Below are positions 1 to 6,543 of a stretch of 20,172 nt of DNA, one piece after another. Both the position numbers and the translations under genes were made by a program. The DNA lies in IMG/VR virus record IMGVR_UViG_3300035181_000042, positions 1 to 20,172 of that record; one strand, given 5' to 3'. The notes beneath the pieces are model-generated. The model was not told the origin of the DNA. It did not search any database and was given only the letters and a program-made list of their open reading frames with translations. Each line of letters starts with the position of its first letter. Position 1 is the stretch's first letter. This DNA is from a virus.

Positions 1-879
1 GGCATATGTTGCTGCATTGCCAGCACCAACACCCATGGAGTTTAGCTTCCCTGCTACATTAAACTTGTCAACAGCATCACCAGCAGTATTCCCACCAGCT
101 ACCGCAGCGCCAATATTTATGAGTGCAGATACACCTTTGTTTGCGCCAAGGTCAGTTGCGGCGTCACCGCTGCCACCATCATATTTGCTGTACGCATCAG
201 CAGACATTTTTGATGCAAGAGCGACATTCCCAGATATGGCAGTGGCAAATATCTTTGCAGCAGTTACCCCTTTTTCTTGTGCTTCGGTCGTTTCTCTTGA
301 TAGCTTTTCGTCCCCAGTAATTTCTTGTACTCCATCACCAGAGCCACCAGTCCATCGACTATAAGCATCGGCATATGGTTTTGCACCCGCTAAAACAGAA
401 GCGGTATACATTCTTCCTACGTTTGAAAATGCTTTGGTTGGGTCTGTCTTTACGTCTTGATAAGCAGAATCAACCTTTTCTCCCCACTTAGATAGCCCAG
501 TTTTCCCGCGCTTCCACATATCGGCTGCATTAATATTTCTTGCGCCATCTACAGCGCTATCTCTTGTGTCTTGCCATGCGCGATTAGTTGAGTCACGACC
601 ATTTTTATAAACGTCATTGGCACTATTTGCACCATTTTTGTAAATATCATTCACGCCTTGGCCGAGGTTTGTAAAACCTTTTGATGGATCACGAACACCA
701 TCAATGAATGCGTTTGTAGAATGTTCAATCTGCTTTCCTGCAACTGACCCAGCATGTTCAAGGTCTTTGCCGGCACTGTCGGCAATTCGCGCAGCAGCCG
801 ATTCCGCTTCTTTACGCTTTTCATTCCAGTTATCTACTGTGCCAGTTATACTCCCACCCGGATCAGACCAAAAGCTCAT
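1..879 (-). CDS. Probable ejection/internal virion protein, partial (C-terminus beyond the window)
   Basis: The frame is open from an ATG at 879 to the left edge, giving 293 residues with no stop. AAGGAG lies 5 nt before the ATG, and the gene starts 9 nt after the stop of the 309-aa gene. The protein is rich in Ala, Gly, Asp, Ser and Asn. Residues about 60-120 carry a loose repeat (NDIYKNG, NDVYKNG, then DSTNRAW and DSAVDGARN). A second repeat, DAYSxxxGGSGD, occurs at about residues 171-182 and again 57 residues later. There is no signal peptide. Position after the nozzle-like and repeat-bearing genes, and the low-complexity helical character, suggest a protein stored in the head and ejected with the DNA. 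This is inference; no catalytic domain is visible in the part present. Confidence 0.85.
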   Translation of the reverse strand, partial: MSFWSDPGGSITGTVDNWNEKRKEAESAAARIADSAGKDLEHAGSVAGKQIEHSTNAFIDGVRDPSKGFTNLGQGVNDIYKNGANSANDVYKNGRDSTNRAWQDTRDSAVDGARNINAADMWKRGKTGLSKWGEKVDSAYQDVKTDPTKAFSNVGRMYTASVLAGAKPYADAYSRWTGGSGDGVQEITGDEKLSRETTEAQEKGVTAAKIFATAISGNVALASKMSADAYSKYDGGSGDAATDLGANKGVSALINIGAAVAGGNTAGDAVDKFNVAGKLNSMGVGAGNAATYA

Positions 880-888
880 AACGACTCC

Positions 889-1818
889 TTATGTTTGAGT
901 TGGATCAACAAGTAGGCTCGCCAAGCTTTCGCCGGTAGAAGTTTTAAGCCCACCAATCTCGCCCAATATCTTCATAGTATCGGACATACCGCGATACAAG
1001 TTTTGAATGTCTGCGGTCTTCTCGGCTTCTGTACCCGTGCCATTTTGAACCTTTTGAATTTGTTCGAGGTATGTCATAAATGAAGATGCCGCTGACGCGC
1101 TAGACTGAACCAGCATCTTTGTATTCGCATCCATCCTAGAAACAAGCTCTTTAGTCTGGCGGTCAGCATTTGCAGTGTAATCAGTCAACGAAAACTTGTT
1201 TGCGCTCTCCGCGTTGAATTGCGTTGAATTATTTAACGACGCTGTATTAACCTGATTGATGTTATTTACTGACGCAGCGTCAGCCTGTGCAATTGGAGTT
1301 GCCGCATCCATCACCGCGCCTTGTGCTGCACCGACAGCCATTGACGAATTAAGCAATCCACGCGAGTTTGCCTGCATGTTTGCACGGTCAGCAGCACGTT
1401 GCATTAACGGGGAGTTTTGATCAATTATGTCATTAACCTGCCCTTTTACAGTGCCATCAACACCTTGGACAGTTTGTGCATTAGGCGCTTGATAAATGGT
1501 GCCAAGCATACCTGGTTGTGTTGGCGCTGGCGTTGCTACCGGAGCGGCATTATTAGTCGAATTGGTTACTGAAGCAGTTTGCATCCCTGTTGGCTTAGTC
1601 ATTTCTGGCAAAAGCGATTTGGCTGGTGCCAATGGATCAAACTTCTTGTTTGCTTGATAATTTTGCATCTCTTTTGATGCGGTCATTTCTGGCTCAAGCG
1701 AGTTGGCTGGTGCCAATGGATCAAACTTCTTGTTTGCTTGATCATTTTGCATTCCTATTGGCTTAGTCATTTCTGACTCAAGCGGTTGGGTTGCTGTCAA
1801 TGGTTCATTTGTTGCCAT
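889..1818 (-). CDS. Probable internal virion/ejection protein with N-terminal 28-aa repeats
   Basis: A 309-residue protein whose ATG at 1818 follows AGGAG (6-7 nt spacing). The first 80 residues hold about 2.7 copies of a 28-residue repeat: (E/D)PLxxxxSLxPEMT, then MQNxQANKKF. The rest is Ala/Asn/Gln-rich and predicted mostly helical. It includes a segment near residues 135-170 (SPLMQRAADRANMQ, then RGLLNSSMAVGAAQGAV) of a type I recognise from phage structural or internal proteins encoded next to the tail completion genes. The gene lies 27 nt after the nozzle-like gene and 9 nt before the next ejection-type gene. The function is inferred from context. It could instead be a minor tail protein. 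The repeats are nearly identical in DNA, which points to recent duplication. Confidence 0.85.
   Translation of the reverse strand: MATNEPLTATQPLESEMTKPIGMQNDQANKKFDPLAPANSLEPEMTASKEMQNYQANKKFDPLAPAKSLLPEMTKPTGMQTASVTNSTNNAAPVATPAPTQPGMLGTIYQAPNAQTVQGVDGTVKGQVNDIIDQNSPLMQRAADRANMQANSRGLLNSSMAVGAAQGAVMDAATPIAQADAASVNNINQVNTASLNNSTQFNAESANKFSLTDYTANADRQTKELVSRMDANTKMLVQSSASAASSFMTYLEQIQKVQNGTGTEAEKTADIQNLYRGMSDTMKILGEIGGLKTSTGESLASLLVDPTQT
1621..1752 (-). repeat. 84-bp-period direct repeat inside the 309-aa gene
   Basis: A 48-bp block at 1621-1668 recurs at 1705-1752 with a single base difference. The period is 84 bp, exactly 28 codons, so the reading frame is kept. A third, more diverged copy covers the start of the gene (to about 1800). 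The near identity at DNA level suggests recent duplication or continuing unequal recombination, so copy number may differ between relatives. Confidence 0.9.
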
Positions 1819-1827
1819 AATGCTCTC

Positions 1828-1840
1828 CTGTCGTCTCGAC
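1828..1840 (-). promoter_or_regulatory. Leader element GTCGAGACGACAG before the 309-aa gene
   Basis: On the coding strand this reads GTCGAGA C GACAG and runs directly into the AGGAG ribosome-binding site. The same GTCGAGA(0-1 nt)GACAG string stands before the capsid gene and before the 162-aa gene. It can form a short stem (GTC/GAC) closing a GAGA-type loop. The role is unknown: it may be an RNA structure, a processing site or a promoter part. Confidence 0.5.
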
Positions 1841-1845
1841 GGTGA

Positions 1846-3897
1846 TTATCGTAATGCTCTGCGCTGACTATAATGAATGATCGCGCTGTTTACTGTGTAC
1901 TCGTTAAAATAAGCTGATCCTGACCTTATTGTAATCGCAACATTCTCTGCTGTCCCGCTCATTTGGCACTCATTTGGCATAATTGTTTGGCCGTCCCAAG
2001 TGAAATTATCCCAAGTGAAATTATCCCAAGTAGGAAACTGAATATTATTCTCATAAGTCTGGCTGTTTGCCTGAGATATATCAGAAGACCCATAGCCAAG
2101 CTGATAAGAAAAATTGATTGCGCAATAGCCTGTTCCAGATATTTCAATCGCCGCCTTGCGATAACGCTTCAATATCCTTGCAGATGCAACTGAATGGAAC
2201 TTTAGGGTGAAAAACGCATTAATTGCCTGCCCGTCAAAAGACGTCCCTTTGTCTAATTGATAAACAAAACCATCTGTCCCACAAAAAAACATTACATCTT
2301 CGCCAGTTGAAAACTTACCTTCCTCACAAGCATAAGCAGGAGTTGGAAAGTAAATCGGCATGGTTCCAACAAGATTGCCGTTGACGATAGTGATATACAA
2401 GGCAAAGCCATCATTAAAAAATAGCCTGTACTGACTTTTGCGCCTAGCTAATGTAGCGCAAGAGGCTTTAGTTCGATGCAGCTCTATGAATTTATTGATG
2501 TTGAAAGTAAGGGTGGATTGATCAAAGTTGCCATAATTCAACGAAGCCTTTAATGAAACAACCCCTCTATCATCCATCATGTAGGAATCTGATAGATTCT
2601 GAATCGTGTAATCAATCGCGCCAGACCCAGAGTTATATGCCACAAAGTTGAATAACTGCGGGTCTGTTCCATACAAGATAAACGTATTGTCTCTTGAGGT
2701 GACTAATAAAGCCGCTGTCGTGGATGATCCTGCCATTACCTTTAAACCAGTAACGTCTTCACCAGTGCCAATTTCCCCAGCGTATGATATTGCCTGCCAG
2801 TTATATGGAAGCCCCGGCGCGGAATACAGAATAGAAGCGCCCTGAGAAACAAATAATATATTCTTGTGAATAACAATATGTTTTGGCTTATCTACTACTG
2901 CACCTGTGTCTATTGGCACAAGTATATCGCCGTCAAATTCAAAAGATCTGTTTTTGTTATCGCATCCGTAAACTCGATTAGTTGCCGCACTACCATAAAA
3001 ATTACCCGTACTAAATTCAAAATTCCCGCCAATAGCGAATGAAATCTGCACTTGAATTCCGGCCAGAGTAAGTGGATAAGCAAGTGACGTAGCGGCACCC
3101 GCCGCAAAATTGCCACCCGAAGGTGTGTCAATAATCAGCTTCCCTTGAGCGTTAGTTCCCCATGCGCCTTTTTGCAGTACAACGCGCTTAACCAAAGCCG
3201 TTACGCCACCTTGGGTTAAGGTATCCCCTTCCTTTGGAATCGCAGCAGCAGAAGTGCCGGAGGTGAAATAAACCTCTTTGTAATATGGCACATTAACCCA
3301 TCCAGCAGCACTTGATTTGTAAAGATTAACTTGTGTTCCGCCGGCATTGGCACGGAAAGCATATAACGTATCTTTATATAGAACTGCGCCAAGCGCCGCG
3401 CCTGAACCTGGTACGGCAGTAATATTTGCACGATATACATTTGCTGCCAGTCCCAAATATGTCGAATTCTGAATTGCAGAAATGCCTTGTGTTGCGGCAA
3501 TTGATGTACCAACAACATTAGCGCCGACTTTTATCACATTGCCAACGCCAAACACTCCAACGCGATTAGTGATTGCAATCCTATTGCCGCCGGTAACGCC
3601 GTCATATCCAACAACGACACCAGTTCCGCCTGTTGTTATATCTGTAATAACGTCACCGGACACAGGGATATAAGTAAACGCCCCAACAAAAACCGAATAA
3701 TATATAGCACTTGACGGTGACAATCTCCCATCGAAACGCTCATACCCTCCAATACGCGAATAACCTCCTGTTGGACTGCACTCAAAATTAAGCGCATCCC
3801 TGACAACGCCAGAAGGTAATTCTTGTATTGGCGTATTTTGATCCCATCCACCTTTTAGCTGGATAACATCAAAACCTACCTTTGGCATTGAAATCAT
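1846..3897 (-). CDS. Large tail protein, nozzle/beta-propeller-like
   Basis: A 683-residue protein. Its ATG at 3897 overlaps the adaptor stop as ATGA, so translation is probably coupled; an in-frame ATG at 3888 is the alternative. The N-terminus (GGWDQNTPxQELPSG, then a Gly-Gly-Tyr-Arg-like GGYERFDGR near residues 50-57) is typical of large tail tube or nozzle proteins of short-tailed phages, which enter their fold with a Pro-Gly turn followed by a Gly-rich strand. The body is beta-rich with aromatic repeats and fits a propeller or beta-sandwich fold. Near the C-terminus is a pentapeptide repeat, TWDNF-TWDNF-TWDGQ, then a CQMSGTAEN segment and a basic end. The position directly after the adaptor fits a tail nozzle that closes the DNA channel. 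The name is by pattern and context only. Confidence 0.88.
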   Translation of the reverse strand: MISMPKVGFDVIQLKGGWDQNTPIQELPSGVVRDALNFECSPTGGYSRIGGYERFDGRLSPSSAIYYSVFVGAFTYIPVSGDVITDITTGGTGVVVGYDGVTGGNRIAITNRVGVFGVGNVIKVGANVVGTSIAATQGISAIQNSTYLGLAANVYRANITAVPGSGAALGAVLYKDTLYAFRANAGGTQVNLYKSSAAGWVNVPYYKEVYFTSGTSAAAIPKEGDTLTQGGVTALVKRVVLQKGAWGTNAQGKLIIDTPSGGNFAAGAATSLAYPLTLAGIQVQISFAIGGNFEFSTGNFYGSAATNRVYGCDNKNRSFEFDGDILVPIDTGAVVDKPKHIVIHKNILFVSQGASILYSAPGLPYNWQAISYAGEIGTGEDVTGLKVMAGSSTTAALLVTSRDNTFILYGTDPQLFNFVAYNSGSGAIDYTIQNLSDSYMMDDRGVVSLKASLNYGNFDQSTLTFNINKFIELHRTKASCATLARRKSQYRLFFNDGFALYITIVNGNLVGTMPIYFPTPAYACEEGKFSTGEDVMFFCGTDGFVYQLDKGTSFDGQAINAFFTLKFHSVASARILKRYRKAAIEISGTGYCAINFSYQLGYGSSDISQANSQTYENNIQFPTWDNFTWDNFTWDGQTIMPNECQMSGTAENVAITIRSGSAYFNEYTVNSAIIHYSQRRALR
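1958..1979 (-). repeat. Perfect 11-bp tandem duplication in the tail gene
   Basis: Two adjacent copies of an 11-bp unit (coding strand TGCCAAATGAG) lie about 40 codons before the stop of the 683-aa gene. The length is not a multiple of three, so loss or gain of one copy would shift the frame and replace the C-terminus. Confidence 0.85.
1995..2032 (-). repeat. 15-bp tandem repeat encoding TWDNF units
   Basis: Two perfect copies and one partial copy of a 15-bp unit encode the pentapeptides TWDNF, TWDNF and TWDGQ near the C-terminus of the large tail protein. The period is in frame. Trp/Asp-rich repeats of this sort are familiar in this class of tail protein and are probably structural. Confidence 0.85.
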
Positions 3898-4571
3898 ATA
3901 AAGCTACCGCCGCGAGAGATTGATGGTGCCTGATCAAATCTTATTTTATTCAGAATTTCCTTATAGCCCTTTTCTCCGCGTTGATAAACTTCAGACGCAG
4001 CTTCGAATGCGCCGTAACTCATCATCGCCCGGTACACAATCGCCATATGGAAACGTGAAGGCATATCAGGTGTATCAGTATCAAGTACAAGATCAACCGG
4101 ATCTTTGTAATATTCACCGCTAACGGTATAAACTGCATCCGGCGAAAACCCAAGCAGCAAGTTTCTATTGGGCGCGATACTTACTTCAATAGGACGGGTA
4201 TAAGTCGTATTTCTGGTTGAGAACAAATAAAAGTTACGGAAGTCCTCGTAGTTTTTAAAATCCAAAAGCATTTCATTACCTACGCCGGCAGACTTTAGAT
4301 AAGCTCTGAATGAGTCCTCTTTCCAAATACCAAAGTCAGTCAAAAGAATATCAGTTTCTGCGTTATATTCTCCCTTCTGCGCAACCGTATCAAAGGTAAC
4401 ATTCTTGCGCATCCATTCCCAACCCTTATTATCTTCCTGAATCTCATGCCAAGATGTAGCAATCCAATTACACAATCGCGCCCATTCGCCAGTGGCAGAG
4501 ACAACAGTGCTATCTGTTCCTGATGCCCCGCATTCATCACGGAGCGTTGTTACGAGCTTGATAAAATTCAT
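3894..4571 (-). CDS. Head-to-tail adaptor protein (SU10-like)
   Basis: A 225-residue protein starting at an ATG preceded by AAGGT. Features that match phage adaptor proteins are the N-terminal helical part with WARLCNWIATSWHEIQ (about residues 30-45), the aromatic GWEWMRKN segment just after it, a beta-rich middle (about 60-165) and a C-terminal helical part with MAIVYRAMMSYGAFE. In related phages this protein forms a ring that joins portal to tail nozzle. The gene sits directly before the nozzle-like gene, with ATGA overlap, which fits that role. Family assignment is from pattern recognition and was not searched; I am fairly sure of the adaptor role and less sure of the exact family. Confidence 0.85.
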   Translation of the reverse strand: MNFIKLVTTLRDECGASGTDSTVVSATGEWARLCNWIATSWHEIQEDNKGWEWMRKNVTFDTVAQKGEYNAETDILLTDFGIWKEDSFRAYLKSAGVGNEMLLDFKNYEDFRNFYLFSTRNTTYTRPIEVSIAPNRNLLLGFSPDAVYTVSGEYYKDPVDLVLDTDTPDMPSRFHMAIVYRAMMSYGAFEAASEVYQRGEKGYKEILNKIRFDQAPSISRGGSFI

Positions 4572-4574
4572 GGA

Positions 4575-4862
4575 TTACCTTAATGATGCTTTGATTGCAT
4601 CAATTTTCTTTTCCATTTCCTCATCGGCATCTACTGCCAAATCAGTCAGGCGCAATAAAAAAGACTTACGTGCTTCAGCGAAACGCTCAACCGTATAAGC
4701 CAACTCGTAACCAAGGCCGACAGTATCAGCAGACTTAGCCTCATCAAGAATTCGCTCTAATTGCGAACTCTCGACTACATTCTTTTTGACCATAGGCGCT
4801 TCCATTGGCACAGCCTTTGGAAGTTCATAGCTGTCAATATTGCTAGACTCTTTCTTAGCCAT
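4575..4862 (-). CDS. Small conserved-looking structural-region protein, unknown function
   Basis: A 95-residue protein whose ATG at 4862 lies just after the stop of the 162-aa gene (TAA ACC ATG). The ribosome-binding site is weak, so coupled translation is likely. The N-terminus is polar and Pro-containing (about residues 1-30); the rest is charged and predicted helical, with a Lys/Glu-rich C-terminus (DEEMEKKIDAIKASLR). I do not recognise a family. It lies between capsid-associated genes and the adaptor, so it may be a minor head or joining component. Confidence 0.8.
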   Translation of the reverse strand: MAKKESSNIDSYELPKAVPMEAPMVKKNVVESSQLERILDEAKSADTVGLGYELAYTVERFAEARKSFLLRLTDLAVDADEEMEKKIDAIKASLR

Positions 4863-4865
4863 GGT

Positions 4866-5354
4866 TTACCACGCGTTTTTGCATTGATGCTGAAACCAGC
4901 GGCTGCCAATCTGACCAGCAGGGTCATAGATAATGCTCAGTGGGTATTTAAGCGCAGGTATTTTGTCAATACGAGTCTGGTCAACGCCATCAGAATCTTT
5001 GTACTGAACGGTCTTAATCTTGTCTTCGCGCTTGATCAGAGAGTCAACGAATTTACGTTGCAGCTTGTATTCCTGACCGCGAGTCAATAAACGCTTCTCA
5101 CCATTACAGCCAGCGGGAACTGGATTCTCAGCGTTTACATCGGTTGTCTCACCAACAACAACAGTGAGCATATCTTCCATAAATTTCAAATCTTTCACAT
5201 ATTCAGACACGACTGGCGAATCTAAACTTTCGCCTGTCACCATTGCCAAATCAGGACGCTCAACGTCTTTGATATTGGAAGATAAATCAATGGATGATTT
5301 GGCTGGGCCTTCAACGTCACTGGTTTGAATAGATGCTCGTTTGTTATTTGACAT
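4866..5354 (-). CDS. Head-region protein of unknown function, 162 aa
   Basis: The ATG at 5354 follows AGGAG at a longish spacing (about 11 nt). The N-terminal 40 residues are Ser/Asp-rich and probably disordered. The middle and C-terminal parts contain EYVKDLKFMEDMLTVVVGE (about residues 51-69) and a segment ending YDPAGQIGSRWFQHQCKNAW. That basic and aromatic C-terminal end looks like a conserved binding surface, but I do not recognise a named family. The gene is preceded by an unusually long and highly structured leader (5355-5465), which suggests its expression, or that of the genes behind it, is adjusted relative to the capsid block. It is probably a minor structural protein. Confidence 0.82.
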   Translation of the reverse strand: MSNNKRASIQTSDVEGPAKSSIDLSSNIKDVERPDLAMVTGESLDSPVVSEYVKDLKFMEDMLTVVVGETTDVNAENPVPAGCNGEKRLLTRGQEYKLQRKFVDSLIKREDKIKTVQYKDSDGVDQTRIDKIPALKYPLSIIYDPAGQIGSRWFQHQCKNAW

Positions 5355-5376
5355 GGCTTTTGTTTCTCCTAAAATT

Positions 5377-5389
5377 CTGTCTTCTCGAC
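5377..5389 (-). promoter_or_regulatory. Leader element GTCGAGAAGACAG before the 162-aa gene
   Basis: The coding strand reads TGTCGAGAAGACAG. TGTC and GACA can pair around GAGAA. It lies 22 nt before the ATG at 5354 and upstream of the AGGAG site. The same core is found before the capsid gene and before the 309-aa gene. Confidence 0.5.
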
Positions 5390-5393
5390 ATGA

Positions 5394-5457
5394 AGGGCGG
5401 TTGCCCTCGTATTGCCCAATTTCTTTACATCGGACAATACGGGGATAATCTCCCGTA
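5394..5457 (-). promoter_or_regulatory. Structured leader: strong stem-loop pair with a competing third stem
   Basis: The 111-nt gap between the 167-aa and 162-aa genes holds three inverted repeats on the transcript strand. Stem A pairs TACGGG with CCCGTA (5438-5457, 8-nt loop). Stem B pairs CGTATTGTCC with GGGCAATACG (5408-5441), 10 pairs including one G-U, with a 14-nt loop. Stem C pairs AGGGC with GCCCT around AACC (5394-5407). A and B share bases and exclude each other; B and C are adjacent. No U-run follows, so a classical intrinsic terminator is not supported. An RNase III-type processing site, a translational switch or an attenuator is possible. Confidence 0.6.
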
Positions 5458-5465
5458 CTACTTTA

Positions 5466-5969
5466 TTACACAGTTACCAAGCGGTCAGGCAGACATGCGA
5501 TGTTCTTTATTGTTGAGCAAGTAATACCTGATGCTGTCCATGATGTTGTACCAGCGGTGAATGTTGCGCCTGTAGGCGAAACACGTACCAACTGATAAGC
5601 AACCGGGCAGAAGTCTTCGGGCAACGAAGGGAACTGAGGTGCAGAAATAAATGCACCAACAGTTGTCGTCACGCCAACTTCGGTAGGAACGATAGAGCCT
5701 TGGGCAATTTTCATTGCGCCGGCAGCATTTACGCCCCAAATTAAAACAGTTGCTTGGTTAGCAAGTACAGGCGCGAAAGCAGTGCCGGTCACTGCGTCAG
5801 TGGTAGGCGTAACGCCAGCGTTTGCACCCTGAATACCCAAAGGCGTACCAAAGGCACCGCGAATTGAGCAGCTAGTCGCCGCAGGCATTGTGTAAGTTGT
5901 AGTAGTTCCAGCAACAACACCAGCATTGATGTGGTTGAATGTAGTACCTGCATTAAGCATTTTATCCAT
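5466..5969 (-). CDS. Virion structural protein, second of a related pair (167 aa)
   Basis: The ATG at 5969 follows TAGGAG with 6 nt spacing. The protein is rich in Thr, Ala, Gly and Val and is predicted to be almost all beta strand, with few charges and no signal peptide, as expected for a capsid decoration or head-surface protein. It resembles the 170-aa protein encoded just upstream: the segment FPSLPEDFCPVAYQLVRVSP followed by TGATFTAGTTSW aligns with WPVVPSSRTILGFAIINP followed by TGTGNFVGGTTAL, and the strands before it (NQATVLIWGVN versus NAKFNVFVFSIGV) also match in place. The pair probably arose by duplication. The exact role is not known to me. Confidence 0.85.
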   Translation of the reverse strand: MDKMLNAGTTFNHINAGVVAGTTTTYTMPAATSCSIRGAFGTPLGIQGANAGVTPTTDAVTGTAFAPVLANQATVLIWGVNAAGAMKIAQGSIVPTEVGVTTTVGAFISAPQFPSLPEDFCPVAYQLVRVSPTGATFTAGTTSWTASGITCSTIKNIACLPDRLVTV

Positions 5970-5990
5970 GTGATTCTCCTAAATTTAAAA

Positions 5991-6503
5991 TTATTGAACG
6001 GTTGCGGCAGGGTCAAATGCACCCAATGGGCTAACATAAACTGCGTTTGGAACAACAGTTGCGTCGCCCAATGCAGTTGTGCCGCCTACAAAGTTGCCAG
6101 TGCCAGTTGGGTTGATAATAGCAAAGCCAAGTATCGTGCGTGAAGATGGAACAACCGGCCATTTAACAGCAGCAAATGTTGAACCTTCAACTCCCATTGT
6201 CGTGTACGTTGTACCGTCAACACCAATTGAGAACACAAACACGTTGAACTTCGCATTAGTCACAGTGCCAACCAAAACAGGCATATCTACACCAGCAGCA
6301 ACAGAGCGAAGAATGCCCTGTACTGACAAGTAGCAAATAGCGGCACCTGTTTTAACTTTGGTTGTCGTTGCACTAATAACCAGGCCGGCAGTAGATAAAG
6401 TCACACAACGAAGGCGCTCATAAATATCAGTAAACACCTTCATCAATGCGGTTGCTTCTGCCTTGTCAGACAGCGACAGGATTCGGCGTGATAGATTTTC
6501 CAT
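5991..6503 (-). CDS. Virion structural protein, first of a related pair (170 aa)
   Basis: The gene starts at an ATG with AAGGAG 6 nt upstream, shortly after the capsid gene and a strong stem-loop. The first 40 residues are helical and charged (SRRILSLSDKAEATALMKVF), a part the 167-aa partner lacks. The rest is Thr/Gly/Val-rich and beta-structured. Residues about 110-150 align with the C-terminal half of the partner. Position directly after the major capsid suggests a capsid decoration, vertex or minor head protein; this is inference from context. Confidence 0.85.
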   Translation of the reverse strand: MENLSRRILSLSDKAEATALMKVFTDIYERLRCVTLSTAGLVISATTTKVKTGAAICYLSVQGILRSVAAGVDMPVLVGTVTNAKFNVFVFSIGVDGTTYTTMGVEGSTFAAVKWPVVPSSRTILGFAIINPTGTGNFVGGTTALGDATVVPNAVYVSPLGAFDPAATVQ

Positions 6504-6519
6504 ATTTCTCTCCTTAAGC

Positions 6520-6537
6520 GAGGGGATTACTCCCCTC
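6520..6537 (-). promoter_or_regulatory. Stem-loop with GNRA-type loop after the capsid gene
   Basis: On the transcript strand GAGGGGA pairs with UCCCCUC (7 perfect pairs, GC-rich) and closes a GUAA tetraloop. It sits 6 nt after the capsid stop and directly before the AAGGAG of the next gene. No U-run follows, so it is not a standard terminator. It may block 3' decay of the capsid message or reduce read-through into the less needed genes downstream. Confidence 0.65.
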
Positions 6538-6543
6538 TAGTGA

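Noticed and set aside
5344-5391. Short basic upstream ORF (MSRRQNFRRNKSHVK) in the leader of the 162-aa gene, and a similar 8-codon ORF at 7626-7652 before the capsid gene
   Set aside because: Both start codons fall in the GTCGAGA element by chance (CATGTCGAGA), and neither has a ribosome-binding site. The third leader lacks the ATG altogether, so the element is better explained as RNA or DNA signal.
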